A stretch of DNA of 64,000 bases from contig JAWKTV010000006.1 in the NCBI GenBank assembly GCA_041398905.1, forward strand, positions 248,001 to 312,000, given 5' to 3'. Below the pieces are notes generated by a model. That model made no database searches, was not told the DNA's origin, and was given only the letters and a program-made list of their open reading frames with translations. The DNA comes from JAWKTV01 sp041398905. GTDB taxonomy: Bacteria; Planctomycetota; Planctomycetia; Planctomycetales; Planctomycetaceae. A program made the position numbers and the translations under genes. This document shows, one piece after another, positions 1 to 10,871 of this stretch; position 1 is the stretch's first letter, and each line of letters opens with the position of its first letter.

Positions 1-195
1 GCGAGCACGACGTTTCAATCTTCGCTGATTGGATTACCGCGATCGAGGCGTCCCGAGCGGTCAGGAGACCCGGTCTTCGGACCGTCCGGTGATTGACTTG
101 CCGAAAGACCGGCCGGCTCCTGAAAATAGGAGGACTTCCCGGATTGACGGCTGCGTGCGGGAGCGTCGGGAGATTGATCGGACGTTGTACTGAAC

Positions 196-1110
196 ATGGA
201 TTGGGAACGCATCACGCTCTTCTGTTTCTTCGCCAGCTACGTGGCCGCGTTGGTCCTCGAGCTGTCGCAGCTTGCGCGCAGCAACTGGGTCACCCGCTGG
301 TTGGCGATCGGCTGCATCTTGGCCGGTATGGTCGCCCAGACGGCCTACCTGCTCGTCCGCAGTCACAACAGTCATTTGCCTCCGTTGCTCAGTTCCGCGC
401 ATGACTGGCTGCTGGTGCTGTCGTGGCTGGCGGTGGCGATGCTGCTCGCGATTCTGTTTTGGGACCGACAGCAGGCAATCGCACTCTTCGCCCTGCCTCC
501 CATTATCCTGATGGTGGGTGCCGCCCGGTTCGTCAGCGATGCCTCTGACCCCGTGCTGGTCGACCTGTACTGGTGGCGATTGCTGCATGCTTCATTGTGG
601 GTGGTCGGCATCGCCGGGGTGGTGTGCGCCTTCGTACTCAGCGTGATGTACCTCTTCCAGCATCGTCGACTCAAGCAGAAGCAGACCGAGCAGCACGAAC
701 TGCACCTCTTTAGCCTCGAACGCCTCACGCGCTGGAACTGGTGGTGCGTCGTCGTGTCGGTACCCGTCATGACGCTCGCGCTCGCCACCGGGCTGTACCT
801 CACCTGGAGATCGCAAGGGACCGACACCCCAGTCAGCTTCTGGCAGTCCGGCTTTCTGCTCACCGGCCTGTTGTGGCTGGCGATGACTTCGCTGTTCGGC
901 TGGCTGGTAACACGGCGACACCCGGGCGGTCGCGTTGTCGCGTGGCGAACAATGTGGGCCTGCGGACTGCTGCTGGCGGTGATGCTGTTGCAGCAAATCT
1001 TCAGCCGCGGCGGGATTCACGGCGACCAGTCTTCTGGAGCGGGACGGCGAGCACCCGCGGGCACCGCGGTTGCCACGAGGCTGAGCACGCCAGTGGAGGT
1101 ACTCCGATGA
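196..1110 (+). CDS. HemX/CcsA-like cytochrome c assembly membrane protein
   Basis: The protein is a 304-residue multi-pass membrane protein with about eight hydrophobic segments spread from residue 5 to about 265. Its size, topology and position directly before hemA match the HemX/CcsA-like cytochrome c assembly family, which influences GluTR level or haem handling in the membrane. The stop overlaps the hemA start as ATGA (1107-1110), so the two are probably translationally coupled. The last 35 residues are hydrophilic and Arg/Gly/Ala rich and may reflect an indel near 1040, because the neighbouring gene is full of indels. No strong ribosome site precedes the ATG. The family call is by topology and context, not by a conserved haem-binding WWD motif, which I did not find. 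Confidence 0.7.
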   Translation: MDWERITLFCFFASYVAALVLELSQLARSNWVTRWLAIGCILAGMVAQTAYLLVRSHNSHLPPLLSSAHDWLLVLSWLAVAMLLAILFWDRQQAIALFALPPIILMVGAARFVSDASDPVLVDLYWWRLLHASLWVVGIAGVVCAFVLSVMYLFQHRRLKQKQTEQHELHLFSLERLTRWNWWCVVVSVPVMTLALATGLYLTWRSQGTDTPVSFWQSGFLLTGLLWLAMTSLFGWLVTRRHPGGRVVAWRTMWACGLLLAVMLLQQIFSRGGIHGDQSSGAGRRAPAGTAVATRLSTPVEVLR

Positions 1111-2389
1111 ACCTCCAGGTCGTCTACTGCAATCATCGCAGCGCCAACCTCGATGTCCGGGAACGCCTCGCGTTCTCGAAGGACGGCCAGCTCGAACGGG
1201 CCTATGCCGAACTGCGAAACCGCTTTCCGAAGTCGGAGACGGTCGTGCTCTCGACCTGTAATCGGGTCGAGGTCTACACCGCTCAGGAGGACCCCAGCGA
1301 TGCTCCTTCACAGGAGCAGCTCGCCCGGTTCTTCGCGGACTTCCACCAGGTTCCGATCACCGACTTCTTTGACGAACTGCTGGAAGCGCACCGGTCCGGA
1401 AGCGGTGCGGCACCTGTTCGAGGTCGCCAGCAGCATCGACAGCATGGTGCTCGGCGAGAGCCAGATCGTGAATCAGGTCAAAACGGCCTACGAGTTCGCG
1501 ACCACCGCGCGGGCGAACGGACCATTCACCAACGCCTTGTTCCAGCGGGCGCTGCAGGTCTCCGCCCGCATTCGTCGAGACACGCGGCTGTCCGAAGGCC
1601 GCGTGTCGATCGCCAGCGTCGCAGTGGGCGAGTTCGGCCGCAGCATCTTCGACCGCTTCTCCGACAAAACCGTGCTCGTCATCGGGGCCGGTGAAATGGC
1701 GGAGGAGACGCTCCGCTACCTGCAGGACGAAGGGGTCGGCCGGGTGTTTGTCTGCAACCGCAACCTGGAGCCGCGGCCGGCAACTCGCCAGCGACTTCCG
1801 CGAGAAGGCGGCCGTTCGCCGAGCTGTCCGAGTGGCTCGGCGAAGCGGACATCGTCGTCTCGGCCACCGGAGCGACCGAGCCGATCGTCACGTGCAGCCA
1901 GATGCGCGCGATCCGCCGGCGTACCGGCGAGCGTCCACTGTTCATTCTCGACCTGGGTGCCCCGCGCGGACTTCGAGCCGGGCATGTCCGCAATCGACGA
2001 CAGCATCTTCCTGTACGACATCGACGACCTCGAAGCGACTTGCGAGCGAAACCGCAAATCACGCGGCGACGAAATCCGCAAGGCGCAAGGAGATCATTGA
2101 AGCGGAAACCGCGGATCTCATGCATGCGGTGTACCATCAGGCCTCGGGACCGATCGTCCGTCGGCTGCGGGAGGAGTGGCACACCGTGGGCCGCTCCGAG
2201 ATGGACCAGTTGTTCAACCGGCTGCCGCATCTCAGCGAGTCCGACCGCGCGGCGATTGAGAAGAGCGTCGAGCGGATCGTCAACAAGCTGCTGCATCCGC
2301 CACTGCAAACGATTCGCGACGAAGCTCGCGATGGAACGCCGCATGGCCTGCTCGACGCCATTCGCCGACTGTTTCACTTGACCGACTAG
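1107..2389 (+). CDS. hemA: Glutamyl-tRNA reductase, broken by about five frameshifts
   Basis: HemA reduces glutamyl-tRNA to glutamate-1-semialdehyde, the first step of C5 tetrapyrrole synthesis. The catalytic cysteine is Cys51 in LSTCNRVEVY. The GESQI motif follows at about 1450, the NADP Rossmann motif VIGAGEMAEETL at about 1680, and the helical dimerisation domain ends LDAIRRLFHLTD. Pieced together, the protein is about 427 residues, the normal family length. Reading it needs frame changes near 1393, 1770, 1814, 1965 and 2088, each fixed by removing one extra base (for example GAGCCGC to GAGCGC near 1770). The gene is essential in most bacteria using this route, so sequence error is likelier than a pseudogene. 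It follows hemX with an ATGA overlap. Confidence 0.88.
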
Positions 2390-2504
2390 ATTTCTTGTCC
2401 GCCGCTTCCTCACCCCGATCGTTCCAGAACCCGGTCGCTCGCATCGCCACGCGATGAGGAGCCCCTGGGTGCCTGAATGATGTTGCCGTACACGGATTCC
2501 CACT

Positions 2505-3616
2505 GTGCCCATCTTTGACGCTCACCTCGATCTGGCGTGGAACGCATTGGAGTGGAACCGGAATCTGGAACTGCCCGTGCGGGAGATCCGGCGGTTTGAA
2601 CAGCACTTCGACGGCGAGTACCCGGGGCCGCCGACCGTCTCGTTTCCTGAATTGCGGCGTGCAGGGATCGGGATCGTCATCGCCACGCTGCTGCCCCGGC
2701 TGCATCGTCGCGCTTCGCCACTGACGTTCTACCAGTCGCGCGAGGCGGCTCACGCGGCGGCCTTGGGACAGCTCGCGTACTATCGGGCGATGTGTCGCAA
2801 GGGAGTCTTGCGAGAACTTTCAACCGGTCCCGACCTGCGGGCCCATGCCGACCTGTGGATGGCCTGGGAGAGTGGCGATCAAACGGAGCCGGCGCCGCCC
2901 ATCGGGTTCGTCCTCAGCATGGAGGGGGCGCGCCGATTCAGACTCCGCGGCAGGCGGGCGACTGGTTCGAATGGGGCCTCCGCATCGTTGGCCCGGCACA
3001 TTACGGTCCGAACGAGTACTGCCATGGCACCGGTAGTCGCGGCGGACTGAGTGACGATGGCAGACAACTGATTTGCGAGATGGACCGTGCCGGGCTGCTG
3101 CTCGACGTCACGCACCTCTCGGATGATTCGATGAGCGAAGCACTCGACCTGTTCTCCGGACCGGTCCTCGCGAGCCACCACAACTGCCGCGCCCTCGTAC
3201 CGGGCGATCGTCAGTTGAGCGACGAGCAGATCAGGCGACTCATTGATCGGGGCGCTGTGATTGGCACCGCGTTCGACAACTGGATGCTCACTCCCGGCTG
3301 GATCAAGACCGTCACATCACCCAGCACTGTCACGCTCGATCACGTCGTCGAGCAGATCGATCACGTCTGCCAGCTCGCGGGCAGCGTTCGGCACAGCGGT
3401 CTCGGAACGGACCTGGATGGCGGATTCGGCCAGGAGCAGTCACCCTCTGATCTCGACAGCATCGGCGAGCTGGGCCTGCTGCGTGAGAAGCTGGCGGATC
3501 GTGGTTACGATTGCGACGACATCCACCGCATCCTGTGGGGGAACTTTGTCGACCTCATGGCGACGGCATTGCCATCCACTCCGACAACAGACCAGACGGC
3601 CGGCATTTCGGCATGA
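2505..3616 (+). CDS. Membrane dipeptidase (peptidase M19), one frameshift
   Basis: This is a zinc dipeptidase of the renal/membrane dipeptidase family (M19), which cleaves dipeptides and sometimes D-amino-acid or lactam substrates. The metal-binding HxD is at the N-terminus (FDAHLDLAWN), the bridging Glu is in SMEG (about 2925), and the His pair is in LASHHNCRAL (about 3175). The C-terminal GTDLDGGFG and WGNFVDLM segments are also typical. The start is GTG at 2505, immediately before the HxD motif as in relatives. The frame changes near 2925-2930, where one base appears to be missing after SMEGA. Reconstructed length is about 370 residues. It lies 115 bases after hemA on the same strand. No signal peptide is visible, so it may be cytoplasmic. 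Confidence 0.85.
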
Positions 3617-3814
3617 ACGCCAGCCGTGCCCGGCAGTTAGAATCGCCGTCCACTTCGCTGAAGTTGCAACCGCTTCGCGATGGCACGCCAGTCAAGATGA
3701 GGCCCGCTGAATTAAGAGACTCCGTCGCCGCATCAACCACGCCGGCGTCGAGCACGTCACGATCCCGTCACCCGATCCACCACGACCGCCCGGGTCATGA
3801 CTCTGGAACCGACC

Positions 3815-4684
3815 ATGTCCGACGACCTTCAGACCCGTCTCGACTTCGCGCTCACCGCCGCACGGGCCGCCGAAGAGTTAATCCTCGGCTACTACCAGCG
3901 CGGACCTGGCAGTCGAGTCCAAACAGGATGCGTCGCCGGTGACCATCGCCGATCAGCGGTGCGGAACTCCTGTTGCGGGAGGCGCATCGCCGACCGCTTT
4001 CCGCCGACGGCGTGTTCGGCGAGGAGTTCGGTGAATCGAACGGCACTTCGTCGTTTCGCTGGATTCTCGATCCGATCGACGGCACCAAGGCGTTCGTCGC
4101 TGGCGTGCCGCTGTTTGGAACGATGATCGGACTGCAACGGGATGGCGAGTGCCGCCGGCGTCGTGCGTTTCCCGGCTCTGGGTGAAGTGGTTTACGCCCG
4201 GCAGGGCGGGGGCTGCTGGCGACAACTGCGGGAGGCTCCCCCGCAGCGGGTGACGGTTCGCCAGTCGGTGAAGCTGAGTGACGCCGTCCTGTGCTTCACC
4301 GACGTTGATGGCTGGGCTAAGACGGGTCGGATTGAGATCTTCAACACGCTGTGTGCCAACGTGCGGCTGGCCCGCGGTTGGGGCGACTGTTATGGACATG
4401 TCCTCGTGGCGACAGGGGGAGCAGACGTCATGGTCGACCCGCTGCTGAACCCCTGGGATGCGGCCGCGCTGGTGCCGATCATCACCGAGGCGGGCGGGCG
4501 ATTCGTCGACTGGACTGGAGTCGCGACGATCGATGGCGGCAACGGCCTGTCTACCGTCCCGGGACTGCTCGACGAAGTGCTGTCGTTGCTGCGTCCGTCG
4601 TCGAAGCGGCCGGCTCGCTTCGGTCCGGCCGCTTCACGACGAGCGTCGCTCACTCCGAAGACAACAGGGCATCCAGTCGGCTGA
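3815..4684 (+). CDS. HisN-like inositol monophosphatase family protein, frameshifted
   Basis: A magnesium-dependent phosphatase of the inositol monophosphatase fold, closest by motif to the histidinol-phosphate phosphatase (HisN) branch. The key motifs are VFGEEFGE (metal-binding Glu), WILDPIDGTKAFVAGVPLFG (residues with the DPxDGT site) and the C-terminal WDAAALVPIITEAGGRF. The gene reads in at least three frames with changes near 3900, 3955-3990 and 4145. ATG 3815 is preferred over ATG 3797 because MSDDLQ matches the usual beginning. The in-frame stop is at 4682-4684, but the true end may lie near 4600, since a perfect hairpin sits at 4604-4634 and the convergent GTPase gene overlaps. Inositol-phosphate or PAP phosphatase activity is the alternative. 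Confidence 0.75.
4604..4634. terminator. Perfect 10-bp hairpin at a convergent gene junction
   Basis: AAGCGGCCGG and its exact complement CCGGCCGCTT flank an 11-base loop. It lies where the HisN-like gene (+) meets the MnmE-like gene (-). There is no U tract on either strand, so it is a candidate bidirectional terminator or mRNA-end stabiliser only. Confidence 0.4.
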
Positions 4685-5802
4685 TCGCAGTCTGCGGTGC
4701 AGCGCGCGCATCGCGGACTGAATGGCCAGCACTTCGTCGGCCAATCCTGGTCCGACGGGCACCGCCGCCCCTTGAGGAAGCGGATGTGGCGCAATTCGGG
4801 ATACAAGCGCGGCGATCAACTCAGGTACCCCCTTGGCCGTCGTCGCCGAGACCGACAACGATGACTGCGGCCGTGCCAAACCCCAGCGGTCTGGCAAGTC
4901 CGCCTTGTTGAACACCACGAGCGCCTCGGGATTGTCCCGCAGCAGTGGCAAGTCTTCAGGCTGCGGAGCCTCGCTGCCATCGATGACCAGCACCCGAACA
5001 TCCGCACCAAGCAACATCGACTCCGCGTGCCGGATTCCCGTCGCCTCAATGGTGTCCCCCGCGGCGCGACGCCCCGCGGTGTCGGAAAGCAGCACGGGCC
5101 AGCCATCAAACGCGGTCTCCGCCGAGACGACATCACGAGTGGTGCCCGGCTGTTCCGCAACGATCGAACGTTCGTAGCCGGCCAGCGCGTTCGTGAGGCT
5201 CGACTTGCCCGCGTTCGGCCGACCAAACAGGACGATCGACCACCCGCTTGTCAGTCGCCGCCCCAGTTCCTGCCAGCGGACCAGCTCCGCCATCAGACTC
5301 GCCGTCGACGCGGAAGTCTGCCCCAGCGAGAGATCATGCAGAATCGACGAGCGGAGCGAGCTGAGTGCGTCGCGGAGTACCCCGCAGGACTGATTGTGAA
5401 TGATGTTGGCGGTCCTGCGGGTCGTCGCCGCCACGAGGGCCGCGTTGAGTTCCACGTCGAGTCGCGAGGTGGTCCGCGCTGGCAGGACGCCGCGAGTGGC
5501 TACGACCGCTCCGCGGGCGACGACCTCGCCGATGATCCGGTCGACGGCGGCACGACCGCCGTGGCAGTACAGTTCCAGATCGGTCTCCGTCACACGGCAG
5601 ACGACCACTTCCTCGGTATCCACCACCCCCGCCCGTAGCAGAGCTGGCCGACAGGCAGTCCCGCCATGCCACCGCCACGTGCGGGAGAGAACAGTGGCGT
5701 CGGTGAATCGAACCGTCGCGGATCACCCTGATAGGCGATCGTCGCCACCGCACCGCGGCCGCGTGGCGTCAGCTCGGCGATGCAGGGTGGCGGTAACGGC
5801 AT
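4634..5802 (-). CDS. mnmE: MnmE/TrmE-like GTPase, frameshifted
   Basis: MnmE-family GTPases act with MnmG in modifying wobble uridines of tRNAs. The N-terminal folate-binding-like part begins PPPCIAELTPRGRGAVATI. The inserted G domain has GRPNAGKSSLTN (G1), PGTTRDVV (G2), DTAGR (G3) and NKADLPD (G4). The start ATG at 5800-5802 is chosen because MPLPPPCIAEL matches where relatives begin. A frame change near 5620 is needed (GQLCYGR joins GDTEEVVVC). At the C-terminus another reading frame gives SRLDALLSSE and a stop near 4650, so the final dozen residues in the main frame are doubtful. The C-terminal CxGK motif that carries the modification-essential Cys in classical MnmE is not visible in any frame. 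Length of about 390 is shorter than the usual 450. Confidence 0.75.
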
Positions 5803-5966
5803 TACCGAAAGTTCGGGGACGAGGTGACCTGCCGCGCGCAGTTGCGAAGCAGAGTCAAGATACCCGAGCCGGCCAAAACTCACGAGACTGAACAGGGCGG
5901 ACCTGCCCGCCGGTCGCACGGTCCCCGGCCTCTGGCAGGACCACCATCAACGTCGGCCCTCGCGAC

Positions 5967-8793
5967 CTATCCCGCGTTGCGGGCGCGCTGCTGCGGCACA
6001 CTGGGCTGCAGCGTGATGTGCGGAGTCGGAACTGGTCTTGGCTCGGGCGAAACAGCGGCGGTCTCCGCGACCTGCGCTGCCGCGCGACCCGGCGCCTTCT
6101 TCTGGACACGGCGTTCGATCAGCACGCCGAGCGGCCCCGCCAGCAGTGCCGGCAACAGCACGAGGTCGGCCACCAGCGCCGCTCCGATCGCGCGGACATC
6201 AGCCAGCCAAACCGGCTGATGAGCAGCAGGTCGGCCGGGTAGAGCATCAACAGCCCGACCCCAACGGCCGCGCCTCGTTTGCCACAAGGCGGGCGCACAA
6301 TGGGCAAGCGCCTCGACCATCGCACGGAACCGGCTTTGGCCCCGCTCGATGCCGTCGCGGAACCAGGTCAGCAAATGCAGTGTGCCATCCACGGCGATGC
6401 CCAGGGCGACGGAAGCGGTGATCATGGTGCCAATATCCACCGCCTGTCCGCTCCATGACAGACAGCCGAACACGAAGGCGACTGGCACAAGATTGGGCAC
6501 CATGCTCAACAGCCCGGCGAGCGGATCTTTAAGCACCCACATCATCACGAGGGAGATGATCCCGAACGCCATCGCGAAGCTGACGATCAGACTCTCCAGC
6601 ACGGCCTCTTGTGTGCGCAGAAACAGCGGGACCGTGCCCGTGACAACATGCGAGGTGCCCGGGTAGTAGCGGGTCACCGCCTGTATCCGCGCGTTGATGT
6701 CGCCGGTCAGCTTGCCGTAATTGATGTCGGACATGACGGAAGCCTGCGCGGTGATCCGCCAGAGTTCATCGCCTGCACCGTTCAGCTTGGCGTCGCCCGG
6801 TTCCACCAGGTCGTTCGCGGTGTCGGCGACGACAAACATCGACTTCGTTCCGTCCTGCTCACCCGACTTCACCGCACGCTCCACACCCTGAGATCGCCTG
6901 AGGTAATTGAGCATGCCCATGCGTCCACCATCGGCCGACGGCCGCTCGCTGACCGGCTGGAACTCCGCGAGGCTGATGGCCCCGCTGATCTCGGAGTGCT
7001 GCCGGATCGACTGCACGACTTCACGCACGATCTCCATCCGTTCGAGAAACTTGCTCCGCTCCTGCATCTCGGTATCGAAGCGAATCACGATATCGATCGG
7101 CGTGATACCCGACAGGTTCTCTTCGAGGAACAGATAGTCGCGAACGATCCGCGATCCCTGCGGGAAGTAGCGCACGACTTTGGTTTCGGTCCGGAAGTGC
7201 TTCAGGCCGTATATCGCCACGCCAGTCGCCAGAACACAGACGACCGCGACAAGCGCCCAGTGCCGATGCAGTTGGATCCCGAAGTGCTTCCAACCCTGGG
7301 CGTCAACCTCTTTGGCAGAAGGGCGGCCACCCGGCCAGATCTTCAGCAGTGCTGGCAGGCCGTACAGCACGACTCCCAGCATCAGCACGCAGCCGATCGC
7401 CGAGTAGATGCCGAAGTCACGCACCGGCGTCAGCGAACTCGAGCACAGCGACACCAACCCGATCGCAGTTGTGATGGACGCCATCACGCACGGCTGCTTG
7501 GCCATTTGCAACGCGCGGGTGACGGCCGTCTCCGGGTTCTCGTGGGCGGCATGTTTCCAGTAGTTCGCGACGTGAATCGCCGCTGACAGAGACAGCACCA
7601 TCAGCAGCGTCGGCATGACGACCAGCACCATGTTCATCGACGAGCCGGTGAGTGGAATCAGCCCGATCGTCAGCCCGGTCGCGTACCAGCTCACTCCAAC
7701 CACCAGGATTCCCAGGCGGATGCTGCGCAGGAAGACGAAAGCGAGCACCAGTCCAACCAGCCCCGACAGCATCAGGATCGATCGCTTGTGGAACTGACCG
7801 GGCAGGACGTTGGGATTCCAGGCCGCCTTGCGGACGGAACGATTCAGCTCCGTCGCGGTGACGAGCCGTCCACCGAGGTGCAGCGAGTCCTCCGGGATGC
7901 CGCAGGCGATTGCCGCACCGCGGAGGGAGTTGACCGCCGTCGTCGGGTCGGCCGCGCCAGCCTCGGACAGTGTCACCATTACCGCCACCGGCGAACCGAC
8001 GGCGAAGAAGCAGTCCTCCACCAACTGCCGGCCCGTTGGTGCGTCTGCAGTCGCGAAGCCTCGATATCCGACGGCAAGATCGCGAAACCTGTTCGCGACG
8101 GGACCATCGGGCTGCATCCCTTCCCAGCGGACCTGAAAATGGTGTGCGGGAATCATCAACGAAGGGGCCTCGGGCACCTCCTCGCCTTCAGCCATGCGGG
8201 CATCAACTTCGGCGAGGTACGCCTCGTCGATCCAGTCGGTCACGCGGTCATGGACCTCGACCTTGATGCCGAGGCGTTTTTCGACGTGCCGCACGACTTC
8301 CTGAATCGATCGCTGCGGATCAGCCTCGCCCTCGGAGGTCAGCCGCACCTTCATCCAGCCGGAACCGAGCAACACACCTTCGAGCCGCTTGAGCGATTCC
8401 TCCTGATCGACCCGCAGGCTGACCATTCGCTGGACGGCGTCCGCAGGGGTGTACACCGATGCGACGTAAGGGACTCCACCACGGCGGACGCCATCATCGC
8501 CGACCGGACCGCGGAGCATCTCCGCGAATCGAGGGATGCGGGGGTCCTTCAGCGTGCTCCCTCCCAGGCGACGATCACACGTTCTTCGTCGGGAAGTGGT
8601 CCTGCATCCAGGCGAAGACCATCGCTTCCCGGTCATGCTCGGGCAGCCAGGTCTGCACGTCGCTGTCAAGCCGCAGTCCCTTGAGCGCTCAACCCATGAT
8701 GGGAGCCATGAACGCAAAGCCGACCAGCACCCACAGCGCCAGCCCTTGACCCCAGCGGTCACGTTTCTGGAAGAAATCCGACATCATGAACAT
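5967..8793 (-). CDS. RND superfamily (MMPL/HpnN-like) exporter, frameshifted ends
   Basis: A roughly 940-residue inner-membrane transporter with two repeats of a TM helix, a large periplasmic domain and a bundle of five or six TM helices. The first bundle includes SILMLSGLVGLVLAFVFL and neighbours; the second begins near LESLIVSFAMAFGIISLVMM. Proton-relay-like acidic residues lie in the second bundle (SVALGIAVDGTLHLL). The N-terminus is recovered in another frame: MSDFFQKRDRWGQGLALWVL gives the first TM helix, with start ATG 8793 (or 8787/8784). Frame changes occur near 8700, 8580 and 8560, and twice between about 6290 and 6190. Such proteins move lipids, hopanoids or fatty compounds; the substrate here is unknown. 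No adaptor (MFP) gene is adjacent. The Pro/Gln-rich tail after the last helix is low complexity. Confidence 0.8.
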
Positions 8794-9180
8794 CCGTGTT
8801 CAAGCGGTCGGTCGCCGCGCGCAGCACGGCAACCAGCCAGTTCGAGAGACCTGCATCTCTGTCATCGACCGTCCGCCCCCCAAAACTTCTCAGTCCGGTT
8901 GCGCCAAGGAGATTCGTCCAACGCTTACGAAAAGTGTATCGATCGACGAGACCGGGCAATTTGCGATGTTTGAGAGATGCGGAACCTGTCGGCCGCGTTC
9001 AACGAACGTTGCTTTTCCTCGAATCGCCGAGAATTCCGGTGAGCAGAGTTCGCAGCCGTGAATTGCCCGCGAAGATTCCCTATCCTCGATGTTCGCTCCA
9101 ATCCCGTGGCCACTATTGCGAAGTCGGAGGGAGTGGTGTTATTGACGTACAATCGACGTTTCACATGACGCGGAGTCACC
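8794..9180. other. Divergent intergenic region, no gene seen
   Basis: This 387-base stretch separates the RND exporter (-) from the TIM-barrel gene (+) and must hold promoters for both. It is less GC-rich than the genes. I saw no convincing -35/-10 pair, operator or small ORF. Short ORFs on both strands have no recognisable motifs. Confidence 0.4.
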
Positions 9181-10034
9181 ATGAGCAGCGCTTGGCCAAT
9201 CGGAGTATTCGCATCCATCGACGCCGGCCTGGGTGTCCATCTTGATGTGGCGAAAGACCTTGGCGTCCCCACCGTGCAGGTCCACGCGCTCACGCCGCCT
9301 CGCGCTGCGGAAATGGCGGATGCGTTCCTGAAGCGCTGCGGCGCTGCCGGCATCACTGTCACGTGCATGTTTGGCGGCTTCGAGGGGAAAGCTACGCCGA
9401 CATCGCCACGACCGCCCGCACCGTCGGACTTGTGCCGATCGCCACGCGAGACGATCGACTGCGGGAAATGAAGGAGATCGCCGACTTCGCCCGGCTGCTG
9501 GGGGTCGACACCGTCGGCCTGCATATCGGATTCGTGCCCGCCGACCACGACACCAGGGAGTACCGCGACCTCCTCGACGCCACCCGCGACCTGCTCGATC
9601 ACCTCGCCGCCAACAACCAGCAACTCAATCTCGAGACTGGGCAGGAGACTGCCGACCACCTGCTGCAGTTCATTCAGGACGTGCAGCGGAACAACCTGTT
9701 TATCAACTTCGATCCCGCCAACATGATCCTGTACGGCATGGGCAACCCGATCGAGGCACTCCGGAAGGTCGGCCACCTCGTGCGGAGCGTTCACTGCAAG
9801 GATGCCAAATGGGCCGCCGAAGGGGTCCGGGGCACCGCGTGGGGGACCGAAGTTCCGCTGGGTGAGGGAGATGTCGGAATGGAAGACTACTTGCGGACGC
9901 TGCACGAACTCGGCTACACCGGCCCGCTGACGATCGAGCGCGAGATTCCGCAGGATCGCGAGCGGCAGAAGGCCGATGTCGGGGCCGCGGTGCGGCTGCT
10001 GGAAGGCCTGCGAACGAAGATTCTCGGCGGCTGA
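9181..10034 (+). CDS. Xylose-isomerase-like TIM-barrel protein, one frameshift
   Basis: A sugar phosphate isomerase/epimerase-like protein of the AP-endonuclease 2 TIM-barrel fold, about 284 residues. Metal-ligand-type motifs are LNLETGQE (Glu on the fifth strand region), NFDPANMILYG (Asp), VRSVHCKDAKW (His, Lys and Asp) and LTIEREIP (final Glu). The frame changes at about 9390: GAGGGGAAAGC reads correctly as GAGGGGGAAAGC, a G missing from a run of five, restoring FEGESYADIATTAR. ATG 9181 is used since the protein begins IGVFASIDAGLGVHL at the first strand. Substrate is unknown; relatives in planctomycetes usually accompany sugar or inositol catabolism. A second, different member lies at 59453-60478. 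Confidence 0.82.
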
Positions 10035-10131
10035 CTCCCGGGATAAGATGCACGCGAGTGGCGCGTCACGCGGCACCGCGCGGAGGGAGTCTGTTCAAAG
10101 GCCCAGTTATCACATTGTCAGGAGGTATCCG

Positions 10132-10692
10132 ATGTTTTCAGGACCAACCATGTATCAACAGCCCAGAGTCGCTGTCCGCTCCGTGAACAGTGGTGCGAAC
10201 GTCGCCGCAATCCTGACGCTGTCGCTCTTCTGGATCTGCGGTGCCTCCGGGACGATCAACGCGGACGACGCGGCGGGAGCGGAACTCACCAGCGCCGAGC
10301 AGGCGTTCGTCACCCAGCTTGCCAATCGCTCGATGCTCGGTTCGTTCACCATCGACGGCAAGGAGGGCGACGCGGCGAAGGAGGAACTCTACGAAATTGG
10401 AGAAGTGAAGAAGATCGGCGTCGATCAATGGACGATCGAGGCCCGCATCAAGTATGGCAAGGTCGATGCCCGCGTCCCAGTGCCCGTGAAGGTTCACTGG
10501 GCGGGCGACACGCCGATGATCGCGGTGACCGACCTGACGATCCCGCTCGTGGGGAGCGAGTTCTCGGCCCGGGTTCTGTTCTATGGTGACCGCTATGCCG
10601 GCACCTGGCAGCATGGTCGTGCGGGCGGCCACATGTTCGGCCGCCTGATCGACACCCCCGTAGCCCCGCCCGCAGCCGGTCAGAACGAGTAA
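10132..10692 (+). CDS. Secreted hypothetical protein
   Basis: A 186-residue protein with an N-terminal segment (residues about 22-45, AAILTLSLFWICGASGTINA) that looks like a signal peptide ending at Ala-Asp-Asp. The mature part is about 140 residues, rich in beta-prone stretches (GSFTIDGKEG, WTIEARIKYG, DTPMIAVTDLTIPL, ARVLFYGDRYAGTW). A strong ribosome site, AGGAGGT, sits about six bases before ATG 10132 and decides the start. The pattern resembles small planctomycetal exported proteins of unknown role found beside TIM-barrel genes. It is 97 bases after the TIM-barrel gene, so the two may be cotranscribed. Function is not known. Confidence 0.75.
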   Translation: MFSGPTMYQQPRVAVRSVNSGANVAAILTLSLFWICGASGTINADDAAGAELTSAEQAFVTQLANRSMLGSFTIDGKEGDAAKEELYEIGEVKKIGVDQWTIEARIKYGKVDARVPVPVKVHWAGDTPMIAVTDLTIPLVGSEFSARVLFYGDRYAGTWQHGRAGGHMFGRLIDTPVAPPAAGQNE

Positions 10693-10799
10693 CAACACAA
10701 TTCCACCGCGTCGTCGCTTGGCCGGACCAGCAACTCGCCCCATCGCGGACGCCAGTTTCAACCACATTGACCTGCTGTTCGCCGACAACGACTTCCATG

Positions 10800-10828
10800 C
10801 GACACGCCGGCTGAGAGTCGGCGTGTCG
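10800..10828. repeat. Perfect 10-bp stem hairpin before ftsY
   Basis: CGACACGCCG and CGGCGTGTCG pair perfectly around the 9-base loop GCTGAGAGT. It lies 107 bases after the secreted hypothetical gene and 43 bases before ftsY. No U tract follows. It could be a terminator-like mRNA end or a dispersed palindromic element. Confidence 0.4.
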
Positions 10829-10871
10829 TACTGTTCGCAACGACCCACAATCACGTAAAGGCCGCCCCTCA

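Noticed and set aside
1..195. A gene at the left edge
   Set aside because: No ORF in the first 195 bases on either strand has a recognisable motif; a short Ser/Arg/Gly-rich minus-strand ORF looks spurious.
8925..10076. Long minus-strand ORF opposite the TIM-barrel gene
   Set aside because: It mirrors the TIM-barrel gene and has no domain or codon pattern of its own; it is an antisense shadow of a GC-rich gene.
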